NCBI GenBank assembly: GCA_934047225.1
Contig: OW203990.1
Span: forward strand, 25,461,045 to 25,525,044
Length of the DNA: 64,000 nucleotides
DNA from: Ypsolopha sequella
Lineage: Eukaryota > Arthropoda > Insecta > Lepidoptera > Ypsolophidae
Direction: 5' to 3'
Of the stretch, positions 11,201-19,491 are shown piece by piece. Below the pieces are notes generated by a model. The model worked only from the letters and a program-made list of their open reading frames with translations. It was not told the origin of the DNA and did not search any database. Position 1 is the first letter of the stretch; each line of letters begins with the position of its first letter. The translations under genes and the position numbers were made by a program.

Positions 11201-12119
11201 CAGCGTTATTCCCATCGCAGACCATCTAGCGATTAACATACAGAGAGATATTTACCTACCAATATCAGATAATGACCTCCATCAATGTATTGAATATGAC
11301 TCCAATACTCTATTATGTGAGCTTCATACCCCAGTTTATACAAAAAAATCCGATAATGACATTTGTATCAAACAAACTACAAAAAATGAATGTCATTATA
11401 AAATAAGTTTGTGTACAAACAAATGGCAACAGCTGGTTAAAACGAATACGTACTTATACAGTTGTTGTGACAAATGCTTAGTCACCATAATATGCGACGG
11501 TCAAATGTCAATAGAACGACTCAGCGAGGCGGGGACTATCAGTCTCAGACATGGCTGCGTCATCAAGGGCGAGGACTTCATTGTACTGTCACACAAGGAG
11601 CAAGTCAGCGAAATACATACGCAAACCGATATAATTGCAGAGGAGATTCCTTCCATCAATAACATCATAAATTTGACCATCCCTATCAGTAAATTAGAAG
11701 GAAAGTTTGAAAACGATAACACTACTTTGCAAAAGATAAGCGATCAGATAGAGCTGATGAAGACAGAAAGACCCTACGTCGATGAGCTTTCAAATCATGA
11801 TGTCCATCACTACATTGCAATCTACGTGGTGGCGGGTAGCTGCGCGGCAGCGGCGTTGGTGTTCTGGAGACGGCGCGTGCGCCGCTCGCGCCATGCTGCG
11901 CGCCTGACTACACACGCAGCGGCAGCGGAGACAACGGGGCCCAGCAGGGTTTATAGTGTTAACGAAACAACATTGAACTCTCGGGATATCAGTGCAAGTA
12001 CGAATCAGTGCGCGAATGCAAATATACCCATTGAGCTAAAAGTGATCGAACCACCGCGCTCACAAAGTGCAAGTGTAGATAATAAGATACGGTTTAATTT
12101 TAGAGACACTATATTATAA
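5274..12119 (+). CDS. Gag-Pol-Env polyprotein, integrase core deleted
   Basis: One open frame of 2281 codons. The start is ATG at 5274 (AACATGG, good Kozak context); the frame opens earlier at a TTG, which is not credible as a eukaryotic start. Domains by residue: DUF1759-type Gag about 230-430; three zinc-knuckle-like C-x2-C-x3-H-x4-C/H motifs about 461-525; A17-type aspartic protease with Asp576 in DGGS; reverse transcriptase with Asp896 and YMDD at 973-976; RNase H-like region with Asp1152 and later acidic residues; integrase zinc finger about 1450-1505; integrase core start GVDYTG with Asp1532; DUF5641-type domain about 1560-1617; envelope from 1643. After KTSKGYIA (about residue 1557) the frame jumps straight to DUF5641, so the second Asp and the Glu of the DDE triad are absent. 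No stop separates pol from env. Confidence 0.95.
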   Translation: MEDLFSTQVQLLEAINSILSNFKKEGKERKTPETCQRRLNTLEQYWSEFLSNHEQLKNFESTGHEYFSQEYFVRAQKMYNDIKAHIQQFSKSLSIQPPSPLSQAKFQWPKVSQTTEQKGATSEAFAYQSATNKLEELLRKQRSSFKAFAHSVSSINLESITEKWEFEDILKDLQSRWSVVDKLHWEIDSESMEINPDYQESFANYEKQFITIKKAINTKLWSVSHREKSTPTMDIPYFNGNYQNWVSFKDLFIEAIHSNRSLSDAQKMQFLKSKLKDEAGKLVQHLKISADNYKTCWDILSHRYNNIKLIFSSHASSLMNLSSMQQQSAANIKKIHDTTKECIYAINNLGVDTSTWDPLVVYIISQKLDSETHEEYIQSVSDPRALPSLNEFLEFLENKFTALESSSRRKEPQKSSQYQESTKITKNNKFFKSFSSSKDSDYHNFHQNSINNTQLTPKAGCPLCKNWHGLFHCERFLKLQPKEKLNCVRKFNYCSNCLHNHYGNACVSEKRCRECNSLHNTLLHEAFSRSGESSKKQASHVAQNDLKNISEVLLATALLKVQAADGTYHQMRAIIDGGSQTSLIHETAAQKLGLTRQRCKGVIVGVGVKENTCKGVLTISCLSNQSDYQFTTDVFIMKSLVNNLPNQSFSKPSWSFIKNIQLADPDFHLSRPVDILFGADIYSSIILSGIIKENQYLPVAQQTRLGWILCGNIKSYNCNVVTNHFEDIKRFWTTEDINEDSSMSQEDCECLEFYQATTTRQRDGRYVVRLPLKENAAQQLGDSRYKAVAQFKQIERKFNQQEDMARRYREFMKEYEDLGHMHPTTRDETPSNYLPHHGVQRPESTTTSLRIVYNASSRTSSGCTFNDVMKQGPNLQKDLFELILKWRTHQVAFTADIEKMFRQILLHPDDQLYHKIIWRYSIDQPLQEYKLTTVTYGTKSAPFLAMMTLQKLASDESRNYSNQAIQALKEDFYMDDLLSGCDSIPSARKLQLDLIALLQSGGFNLRKWSSNKPELLEGVETTQNNAEQAFDFKHQESTKTLGLRWFSSSDNFGYNINIDTSSTHTTKRQLLSNISKIYDPLGWLSPVSTKLKLLFQKTWLIENLKWDDNLPSDINNEWNRIKTDIEIINDIQVPRWLQISQNKDIQLHGFCDSSTKAYACVIYCKISKDKSDGDKNTSIVLVAAKSRLISPVKKLSLPRLELSAAHLLAKLTQKIQACLSKHNLKTFAWSDSTAVLGWLQGDPNRWKSFVANRVKQITEVIPAENWHYVKSAENPADCASRGISAETLKHHPIWWQGPSLLLAFDENQKQPVCITDQEIKKVNKSNVTTLTRSPSDDIISDVISKNSNWTRAVRILAWILRMVTRESCRLPYLTIGELRKAKRMIIKHVQTLSFEEEIKHIKQKKCIDSRSRLLNLNPFLDQEGLLRVNGRLKNANISQDMIHPIILPHDHHLTYLLIDHTHKMTFHGGPRLTLAWLRKEFWIIGGNRAVKKKLRQCVKCRRHNPSKHYQMMGNLPEARINPTRPFYHLGVDYTGFVEIKANKTRSSKTSKGYIATQPNFKLNDIVLVHEANLPAGKWALGKVIELHPGTDGLVRVVSIKTKSGIMKRPITKLSFLPTDDQETQRPQQETRRRPIKKFNFLTMVLMLITIFTSNVNGAAYNIFKFGTNQSIYFDKVSSMRLIQDDWKLIVYYNLQPYYQSTILFNKYINHLDNICSRIKVNNQCDVVLLQLRHSYTELQYYNINLLGQQFDASARLRQRRGLINGVGYIANSLFGILDDHFAEQYEKDIQLLTQNQKHLASLWRNQTSVVEAEYNLLKRVETTMNQQYKLFNLHLNQLEQATNSLKKDLQSEINFNEFTLASVIANNLMNNLKNIQNSLLDTVTDVYHGKFDIHLITPNQLRDELSIISGQLSKDLTLPINNLHTDLAKIYHLLKVKGRVTKNYLIFEIKIPLLSRDNYNIYRMISIPQHVGKKMISVIPIADHLAINIQRDIYLPISDNDLHQCIEYDSNTLLCELHTPVYTKKSDNDICIKQTTKNECHYKISLCTNKWQQLVKTNTYLYSCCDKCLVTIICDGQMSIERLSEAGTISLRHGCVIKGEDFIVLSHKEQVSEIHTQTDIIAEEIPSINNIINLTIPISKLEGKFENDNTTLQKISDQIELMKTERPYVDELSNHDVHHYIAIYVVAGSCAAAALVFWRRRVRRSRHAARLTTHAAAAETTGPSRVYSVNETTLNSRDISASTNQCANANIPIELKVIEPPRSQSASVDNKIRFNFRDTIL
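9925..9955 (+). other. In-frame deletion junction in integrase
   Basis: The conserved start of the integrase core (GVDYTG, then KTSKGYIA) is followed at once by FKLNDIVLVHEANLP, which belongs to the domain after the core. In intact family members roughly 200 residues carrying the remaining catalytic Asp and Glu lie between. The frame is maintained across the junction. The exact breakpoint cannot be set without an intact relative. Confidence 0.85.
10200..12119 (+). CDS. Envelope fusion glycoprotein (internal start)
   Basis: This is the envelope portion of the long frame, in the style of the insect retroelement and baculovirus F class. An ATG at 10200 sits in ideal context (ACCATGG) and is followed by a hydrophobic signal peptide (MVLMLITIFTSNVNG). 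The product would be 639 residues. A furin-type site RQRR (10542-10553, residues 115-118) is followed by a Gly-rich hydrophobic stretch suited to a fusion peptide. The middle is helix-prone, and several Cys pairs follow near 11300-11500. A transmembrane segment at about 11808-11865 precedes an RRRVRR stop-transfer run and a tail of about 80 residues. It is intact. The internal start suggests a spliced env mRNA; it could also be released from the polyprotein by signal peptidase. Confidence 0.85.
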   Translation: MVLMLITIFTSNVNGAAYNIFKFGTNQSIYFDKVSSMRLIQDDWKLIVYYNLQPYYQSTILFNKYINHLDNICSRIKVNNQCDVVLLQLRHSYTELQYYNINLLGQQFDASARLRQRRGLINGVGYIANSLFGILDDHFAEQYEKDIQLLTQNQKHLASLWRNQTSVVEAEYNLLKRVETTMNQQYKLFNLHLNQLEQATNSLKKDLQSEINFNEFTLASVIANNLMNNLKNIQNSLLDTVTDVYHGKFDIHLITPNQLRDELSIISGQLSKDLTLPINNLHTDLAKIYHLLKVKGRVTKNYLIFEIKIPLLSRDNYNIYRMISIPQHVGKKMISVIPIADHLAINIQRDIYLPISDNDLHQCIEYDSNTLLCELHTPVYTKKSDNDICIKQTTKNECHYKISLCTNKWQQLVKTNTYLYSCCDKCLVTIICDGQMSIERLSEAGTISLRHGCVIKGEDFIVLSHKEQVSEIHTQTDIIAEEIPSINNIINLTIPISKLEGKFENDNTTLQKISDQIELMKTERPYVDELSNHDVHHYIAIYVVAGSCAAAALVFWRRRVRRSRHAARLTTHAAAAETTGPSRVYSVNETTLNSRDISASTNQCANANIPIELKVIEPPRSQSASVDNKIRFNFRDTIL

Positions 12120-12213
12120 ATCAACATAACTAATCATTGTCTATCACCTTGTCACTTAGATAAATTTCATCTGTCATCTTATCATTCGCCTCATAAAATC
12201 TTAGTCTTTTTCT

Positions 12214-12224
12214 GGCGCGGGAGC
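12214..12224 (+). other. Polypurine tract, weak
   Basis: GGCGCGGGAG, a purine-rich run directly before the 3' LTR, is the expected plus-strand primer site. It is interrupted by C, so only moderately convincing. Confidence 0.5.
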
Positions 12225-12225
12225 A

Positions 12226-12446
12226 TGTACGGTACGTACACCGCACAATATCGCTAACTCATCAAACAGCGCGTCAACCGGCGATTTACCTAATTACCAC
12301 AGTTCAGTTCACGTTTAAGCCTACATCACGGCGGACGCGCTCTCACCTCCCATATCAATTATCAATATCAATACCTTATCAATATAATCTATAGTGGACA
12401 TCTAGACTTATCATTTATATATCAACCCCAAGGGATACACCCTACA
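12226..12446 (+). repeat. 3' LTR, 221 bp
   Basis: Identical to the 5' LTR except T at 12436 in place of G at 4989 (220 of 221 by eye). Confidence 0.93.
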
Positions 12447-12451
12447 TAAAG
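12447..12451 (+). repeat. 5-bp target site duplication (right)
   Basis: TAAAG, matching 4774-4778. Confidence 0.93.
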
Positions 12452-12599
12452 GTTTCTTTTGTTGCAAAAGTTGCATAATAATTAAAATATTTAAATGTAT
12501 TGTTTTATACCGGGTAGCAATTGTTGTGTTGCTGTTTTATTCAACAGATCTTTGTAATCATTATTTAAATATAAGGCAAATTTTAATTAGAAAACACTT

Positions 12600-13460
12600 T
12601 TCTCCAACGATTTATTCCCAGAGTGAGCCCAAAAGGCTTAACAGGCATCTTTATAAAGCTAGCAGGTTTGATTGAAATATTTTCAAGAAGAAAAAAGGAC
12701 CTGTTAGAAAAGCTTTTCAACATTTTTGTTGAACCGGTAAAAAACACAAAATAAATATTTATAAAAGTTAATTTTAAGCAAGAAAACCAACATGCCAAAC
12801 TCCCTAAGAAGTTTCAAATTTAATTAAACCCTACCAAAATTTTCGCCATCCAAAAGGGCTTTATTAGCCAATATTACAAGAGGTGCCATTAAAGAGACTT
12901 ATGAATAGAGTCCAGAAGCAATCGGGAATCAAAGTTTAAACAGAGAATAAGTTTAAACTGTTTTTTAAGCAGGGCCTATTGAAGAAGGCATATTATAAAA
13001 TAAATGATTACTTAGACGATACTCTTTGTCTTTGTTAGGATTCCTCTAGAATTAACGTTAATTAGTTAAAAGATAATAAATAAAATAAAAAATAAAAATA
13101 AAAATATGTTTATTTGCAACCAAAAAGATATGAATACAAAAATATTTTATGCATTATTTCTATATTATTTGACAAGTGTGTCTTTTATAAACTCTAATCC
13201 CCACATTAGGATTCCCTGGGTTGTGGGAAATTAGACCCTTCCTGGTGAGATGAAGATGAAATGACTGTAAAAGCAGATATACTGTATGGGACAGGTAGAC
13301 AAAAGTATTATATTTTTTTTACCTTCATGACATAATTTTCTCCTGTCTTGTATTTTTTATCTCTTTATTCAATTAAATTATAGGCTTACTTTTTAGTTGT
13401 AACTAATATTATGAAAAAATGACATGATCTTGCTAAGTTTCTTGCCCTTCTTCTTAGCAA
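12600..13460 (+). pseudogene. LINE C-terminal remnant plus 3' non-coding repeat
   Basis: Broken plus-strand frames resemble the far C-terminus of a LINE reverse transcriptase, for example a helix-like end read as ILIKCINDYLDDT around 12990-13020, followed by a stop. The segment from about 13030 to 13460, including CTCTAGAATTAACGTTAAT and TTGCTAAGTTTCTTGCCC, recurs in reverse at 20961-21190 and in part at 38722-38790. It therefore behaves as the conserved 3' part of a dispersed repeat. Whether both parts belong to one LINE is inference. Confidence 0.45.
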
Positions 13461-13780
13461 GACTAATCGAATGGGCGGAGTAAGGCTTATATTTATTGTA
13501 CGTATTGCATATATTTATAGCATTATTAATCCCTTATTCCTATATTTTTATTTTATTTAAGTGTATTTTTTTTATAAAATTTAAGTAAACCCAACCTTTA
13601 TTAATTCCCTGTATATTTCCCATATTATTATTTATGACATAAAAGTATTACACATACATAGATTATTTTATTACTTATATTACATGAAAACTGACCGTTA
13701 TACCTACATTACATAAATATATATATTTCATTTCAAGTCTCGGAGTCAATCTGTCTGTAGCATGACAAGATGTATTCTGT

Positions 13781-14094
13781 AGAGGGTATATCGTCAAAAT
13801 AGACACTTTTTGAAGTTATTTATCTACTGTTCAAAAGACATCTGAACCTAAATAAATTGTTGTAACAATTTTGGGACCTTCTTCTAGATTTTCGACTATC
13901 AGAAACGCGATTGGAGGAATTTCATTCGATAGAAATAATAACTGAAATGACTTTTAAATTTACACTTTTTTTGATATACAATACAGACTTGAAAAATATT
14001 TATTTAGATGGGTTTTAACCATTAATACTGTCGCACTGCGAGTCTTTCCGCCTGGAGTAACGGGGACCTTTGCACGGACGATATATCACCTTAA
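13781..14094 (+). mobile_element. TTAA-ended MITE, subfamily G'
   Basis: Ends GATATATCACC-TTAA. Shares body blocks with the element at 56302-56890 on the other strand: the AGAAACGCGATTGGAGGAAT block, the ATGGGTTTTAACC block, and CTGGAGTAACGGGGACC. The left end is degraded. Confidence 0.65.
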
Positions 14095-14685
14095 ATCAAA
14101 TGTTCTACTGAGCAAACTGTGCTCCGAAACATAAAAAAAAAACAGTCAACTGCGAGTACACACAGTAAGGCACAACACGCCTTGAGGGTTCCCAGCCTTT
14201 TTAATTAGTTAGAAGAATTTAATAAAATTGTAACGTTTACCTAAAACGTACCAAACAACACTGCAAAACTGATAGTTGGTTATGTAATATTACACATATA
14301 ATGAGAAATTTATAATTTTTATTCTTTATTGTTTATTGTACATCGACGAACACAAACAGTTACAGTAAAAGGTATGTACATATGGGTTAGCTTATCTGTA
14401 ATAAGAGATTTCTTGTAAGAAATTTTCTAAAAAATTCTTGTATTATTTTGAAACCATTGAGGAAACAATTAATATTTAAATAAGAGTAAACATAAACGTG
14501 CACAGTAAAAAAAGTTTGCCTTATAACTTCTATTATTATTTGCATAAAATACATAAGATAATTTACATAATAAACAACATAATAAAATAAATATATATGT
14601 ATTTTTTTCTTATTTAGAAATCGAAACCTTTCAGCTTTTTCTTGAATGAACAGCTGATGATGATAGTACAAGTCACAAATTTTCG
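14095..14685. other. AT-rich unassigned DNA
   Basis: AT-rich with no recognisable repeat ends. A 94-codon minus-strand frame here has low-complexity composition and no domain. Confidence 0.5.
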
Positions 14686-16357
14686 AAGTTTTTCCTTTAC
14701 TTGTGCTAGTAAACCTCCCTTTGTGCTAAATTATAAGTTTTTCCTTTACTTGTGCTAGTAAACCTCCCTTTGTGCTAAATTATAAGTTTTTCCTTTACTT
14801 GTGCTAGTAAACCTCCCTTTGTGCTAAATTATAAGTTTTTCCTTTACTTGTGCTAGTAAACCTCCCTTTGTGCTAAATTATAAGTTTTTCCTTTACTTGT
14901 GCTAGTAAACCTCCCTTTGTGCTAAATTATAAGTTTTTCCTTTACTTGTGCTAGTAAACCTCCCTTTGTGCTAAATTATAAGTTTTTCCTTTACTTGTGC
15001 TAGTAAACCTCCCTTTGTGCTAAATTATAAGTTTTTCCTTTACTTGTGCTAGTAAACCTCCCTTTGTGCTAAATTATAAGTTTTTCCTTTACTTGTGCTA
15101 GTAAACCTCCCTTTGTGCTAAATTATAAGTTTTTCCTTTACTTGTGCTAGTAAACCTCCCTTTGTGCTAAATTATAAGTTTTTCCTTTACTTGTGCTAGT
15201 AAACCTCCCTTTGTGCTAAATTATAAGTTTTTCCTTTACTTGTGCTAGTAAACCTCCCTTTGTGCTAAATTATAAGTTTTTCCTTTACTTGTGCTAGTAA
15301 ACCTCCCTTTGTGCTAAATTATAAGTTTTTCCTTTACTTGTGCTAGTAAACCTCCCTTTGTGCTAAATTATAAGTTTTTCCTTTACTTGTGCTAGTAAAC
15401 CTCCCTTTGTGCTAAATTATAAGTTTTTCCTTTACTTGTGCTAGTAAACCTCCCTTTGTGCTAAATTATAAGTTTTTCCTTTACTTGTGCTAGTAAACCT
15501 CCCTTTGTGCTAAATTATAAGTTTTTCCTTTACTTGTGCTAGTAAACCTCCCTTTGTGCTAAATTATAAGTTTTTCCTTTACTTGTGCTAGTAAACCTCC
15601 CTTTGTGCTAAATTATAAGTTTTTCCTTTACTTGTGCTAGTAAACCTCCCTTTGTGCTAAATTATAAGTTTTTCCTTTACTTGTGCTAGTAAACCTCCCT
15701 TTGTGCTAAATTATAAGTTTTTCCTTTACTTGTGCTAGTAAACCTCCCTTTGTGCTAAATTATAAGTTTTTCCTTTACTTGTGCTAGTAAACCTCCCTTT
15801 GTGCTAAATTATAAGTTTTTCCTTTACTTGTGCTAGTAAACCTCCCTTTGTGCTAAATTATAAGTTTTTCCTTTACTTGTGCTAGTAAACCTCCCTTTGT
15901 GCTAAATTATAAGTTTTTCCTTTACTTGTGCTCTTAAACCTCCCTTTGTGCTAAATTATAAGTTTTTCCTTTACTTGTGCTAGTAAACCTCCCTTTGTGC
16001 TAAATTATAAGTTTTTCCTTTACTTGTGCTAGTAAACCTCCCTTTGTGCTAAATTATAAGTTTTTCCTTTACTTGTGCTAGTAAACCTCCCTTTGTGCTA
16101 AATTATAAGTTTTTCCTTTACTTGTGCTAGTAAACCTCCCTTTGTGCTAAATTATAAGTTTTTCCTTTACTTGTGCTAGTAAACCTCCCTTTGTGCTAAA
16201 TTATAAGTTTTTCCTTTACTTGTGCTAGTAAACCTCCCTTTGTGCTAAATTATAAGTTTTTCCTTTACTTGTGCTAGTAAACCTCCCTTTGTGCTAAATT
16301 ATAAGTTTTTCCTTTACTTGTGCTAGTAAACCTCCCTTTGTGCTAAATTATAAGTTT
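14686..16357. repeat. 49-bp minisatellite, 34 copies
   Basis: Thirty-four head-to-tail copies of a 49-bp unit beginning AAGTTTTTCCTTTACTTGTG, followed by a partial 35th. By eye the copies are identical except one two-base change (AG to CT at 15933-15934, copy 26). Each unit holds two related half-units sharing TTGTGCTA. Diverged single-copy relatives of the unit occur at about 21780-21825 (minus) and 48140-48195 (plus), so the array was amplified from a dispersed repeat. It does not encode protein: the unit contains stops in the frames inspected. Confidence 0.97.
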
Positions 16358-16489
16358 CTATCTAAAGCATTGAGTACCTATTATACCTAATCTTCAAGAT
16401 AGGAAAATATACAAACACTTTACCTTTACTTCGATAATTGCAGCTGAGGATTTTTAGCAGTATGTAGTAAAGTAGACTCTACTGTACTT

Positions 16490-16646
16490 CAATTAGCTTT
16501 TTATTTATAATTACACAATATACCTTTAAATATATACAATAAATAAAAGAAAATTTAAAACTTGAAATATATTTCGGCCCTTAGTGGGCCGTCATCAGTC
16601 AAGCATTTAAAGTTATATTGTGTAATTATAAATAAAAAGCCAATTG
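16490..16646 (-). ncRNA. Hammerhead-ribozyme-like motif A in an inverted repeat
   Basis: On the minus strand: stem I CUUGA (16603-16599), core CUGAUGA (16598-16592), one extra C, stem II GGCCC/GGGCC with a 5-base loop, core GAAA (16575-16572), a minimal stem III from AUAUAU, U17 at 16566, and the stem I partner UCAAG (16565-16561). This matches type I hammerhead geometry, with cleavage expected after 16566. The unusual point is the extra C between the A of CUGAUGA and stem II. Outside, 42-bp arms (16490-16531 and 16605-16646, two mismatches) extend stem I. Hammerheads with very short stem III are known from Penelope-like elements and retrozymes; that carrier type is inference. Confidence 0.7.
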
Positions 16647-16649
16647 AGG

Positions 16650-17386
16650 CATATTATATATTTATTAAAGTACTGTATACTTCAGGTGTTGTATGCGTTT
16701 ACAAACTTCAGGCTTCATGTTATTCTAGCCGGAAATCGTCAAGGACCATACGAAAATTAAAATTGCATTGATTGTAAGTTATTTTTATTGGAATTTTAGG
16801 TAAAGTTTGTTTTGTTTTTGTTGTGTTCTAAATCTTGGTTTTTGAATATGAAGAGTACGGAATTGTAAACTATAAAAGTAATTGAACTTTACAGAGACTA
16901 TGAGTGTTTGTGGAATAAAACTAATATCATTTATAAAAACAAGCAACACGAAAAGGTCCATTGTTTATTTTATTGACTTTCCTCTTTCACACTACTAAAT
17001 AGCATTTATGGAAACTGTTACTAGAAAACAGCAAGAAGATTAGAGTAGTTTGATAAATATTACGCTAGATACTCTGCTTCCAAATAGGTAAATTCTAAAG
17101 CCGGCTTTATTACTCGTATAAGAAAATGTACAAGGTATGCTTTCTACCTGGCGCCTGGCATTTCCATCACAGCAAAGTTTTCATTTTGTAGACTACACTT
17201 TTTAATCTCTGTTCAGCGAAGTTGATGAAAACTGCTACCTTTGAAACAGCGCCAAATAAAAATTGTGATAAAATTCCCATTTTGGGTGCTTTGTAACATC
17301 TTTAGATATCGGTGAGAGGATTTTACTTACATTTTAATCCGAATGTGTCATTGCACAAAGTATTTAAATGAAATGTGATCTTTGGA
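16650..17386. other. Unassigned AT-rich DNA
   Basis: No coding frame, inverted repeat or repeat family recognised. Confidence 0.4.
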
Positions 17387-17491
17387 GGGGATCTAAAAAG
17401 GACGACTTGAGTGAATCATAATATGATTTGAAAGTAGGATAGAGTCAGAGTTTTTTCACGCGTGCAAAAGAGACGGCATTTTTAGATCCCC
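17387..17491. mobile_element. MITE family E, internally shortened copy
   Basis: Starts GGGGATCTAAAAAGG and ends TTTTTAGATCCCC. The left half matches the left arms of the longer copies at 33631 and 37969; most of the right arm is deleted. Confidence 0.75.
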
Positions 17492-17524
17492 TGAACGTAA
17501 AAAGACTTCTCTAAAAATATGTTT

Positions 17525-17954
17525 TTAAGGCGCTACGAAAAAAAAAACGACACTTTAAGGACTTGCATATCTACTTCAGTAAATAATGTTTTATTTTGAT
17601 AAAATACCTAGTATATTTTTTTTGAATACTTTTTCTAGGGATCTGTTAAAACAGAAACGCGATTGGAGAAATTCGGCTCGATAGAAATATTTATTGAAAT
17701 TAAGTCCTTTTCGACACCAATTCTCCTGGTTTGACAATTTAGAATGACATATAGACTGCAACTATATTTTATTAGATGGGTTTTAACGGTATCTAGGACC
17801 TGGTTAAACGAAATTTTTATAGCAACTTTAGAACATTTTTTATTAATATAAAACCAACTTTTTGCTACTTTTCCACGAATCCGTCCCTGTCGCACTGAGG
17901 GTTTTTTCGCATATGGAGTAACAGGGACGCTAAAATTTTTACATATCGCCTTAA
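17525..17954 (+). mobile_element. TTAA-ended MITE family G, copy 1
   Basis: A 430-bp unit running from TTAAGGCGCTACG to CATATCGCCTTAA. Conserved blocks include TTGCATATCTACTTCAG, AGAAACGCGATTGGAG and GGAGTAACAGGGACGC. TTAA at both ends suggests piggyBac-type targeting, but no transposase is present. A 119-codon minus-strand frame inside recurs in other copies and is probably chance. Confidence 0.8.
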
Positions 17955-19215
17955 TCAATAAAACACGCCGATAGCTAGGCTGGGCACGTTCCAAAAGGGT
18001 TCGCTTCAGCCAGGTGCGAGGACAAATGAAGACAAATGTGTCCTCGTTTGGCCACAGTTTGGGTGAAACATGGCCGGGTCGGCTGGGCAGAGATTAGCTT
18101 GGTTAGGGTGAAAAATTTTACAGGGTTACCGGGACAAATTAGTCGATTAAGCTATAGGGATATTTTGCGTTAACTTTGAGTCTTAATATAGGACTTTATT
18201 TTGAAGGGCTTTTTCTATTCATAAGGGGCTGCACAATGCTAAAATTCAGTCCTGCTCTAACGCTTTTGTTTTTTAACTGTCTATCATGCTCTAAACAGAT
18301 GCCGCGCACGCAAATTTTCAGTTATTTTGAAAACGCGGCTTTATTAGGACATTAACTATAATTTCTTAGTGTAATAAAGATGTTTTTATTTTGTAAGTAT
18401 CTGCCTGTGTTGATTTCGTTTCAATCGGTTTTGAAATATGGAAACTCAATCGCTTTTATCGTGAAATTCATGCTTTTAAAAAAATACTAAGTATAATTAA
18501 AAGAAGATTAAAAATATGTTTATTTATAAAGTGTAATTAATAATAGTCTTGAGTCAAAAAACGCGCCATATTTTTTTCAAATTTTTACCGTCTACATTGA
18601 CGGGACTGAATCCAATGCAAAACTGATGTTTAGCATTGTGGAGCCCCTTAAGCGCTCGAGTGGTCGCAAAAAACCCAAAATCGCTCGGGTGGTTGAACAT
18701 AATATTTTGTTTGGATAAAATAAATGTAGAGAGCCTACCTAACCTTTAAGGCTACCCGGTAACTAACAATAGAGAGTTCTTTTATTGCTAGCGGAAGCCC
18801 TGTGCAGCGTTGCGCTCGTGTGGATCTCGTTTCTCCCGGTCTCGTGGGATATTTCTAAAATATCTTCTTAGGGGATGTCTACGTCATACAAGGAACCTAC
18901 AGTCCAAATATATATAGGGATATATATATATATATATAATTTTTTTTGTCACCTTTTTGTTTGCATGGGATTTTTGACACTGTTACCTTAAGTTTCAAGT
19001 TTACTTAGATTAGGGAACAGGGCTACTCCCTTGGTACAGCTTAGATTATATGTAGAAATAAGTAAAGTTAATAACTTGTTAAATATAAGTAAGTTGTTAA
19101 AGATTAAATATTAAAGATATTAAAGATTAAAGATTAAAGATTAAATTTTATGTTTCTAGGTCCAGCCGTTTGATCTGGGCGTTGATAGATCATTCAGTCA
19201 GGGTATTTGTTTATA
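17955..19215. other. Unassigned DNA with microsatellites
   Basis: Contains a TA repeat near 18910-18940 and a short ATTAAAG-type tandem tract near 19090-19145. No coding feature recognised. Confidence 0.4.
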
Positions 19216-19483
19216 TACAACGTGTAACAGAAAGGTGTAACCATATTTGAAGAGCTTATTCAGTCAATGGTATAGAACAACTTTTACTATGGAGTCAAAA
19301 CTCAGATCACAAAAAAAAAATCTGCCCTTCCATACATTTCGGCCGAGCGGCATTGCATTTTTCTATGAAATAGTAAATTTTTTTTTTCGAGATACATGTT
19401 TTGTTCCGTAGTCCAAGTTGTTGTATACCATTGACTGAATAAGCTCTTCAAATATGGTTACACCTTTCTGTTACACGTTGTAT
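19216..19483. mobile_element. Palindromic MITE family F, copy 1
   Basis: Long inverted arms of about 80 bp start TACAACGTGTAACAGAAAGG and end with its complement, with a central CATACATTTCGGCCGAGCG segment. TATA flanks both ends, suggesting a TA-type target duplication. A second copy is at 33856-34124. Confidence 0.85.
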
Positions 19484-19491
19484 ATTACGTC

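Larger units (their letters stand above)
4779..12446 (+). mobile_element. BEL/Pao LTR retrotransposon with env, full length
   Basis: A structurally complete 7668-bp element: two 221-bp LTRs, a 5-bp target duplication, a primer binding site, one long gag-pol-env frame and a short purine-rich tract. The order protease, reverse transcriptase, RNase H, then integrase, with the A17-type protease and DUF1759-type Gag, places it in BEL/Pao. The LTRs differ at a single base (4989 versus 12436), so the insertion is recent. A large in-frame deletion removes the integrase catalytic core, so this copy should not integrate by itself unless integrase is supplied in trans. It is inserted at the edge of a family-P MITE. 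Confidence 0.95.

Noticed and set aside
14686..16357. CRISPR-like regular array
   Set aside because: Units are contiguous and identical with no variable spacers, and the genome is eukaryotic; it is a minisatellite.
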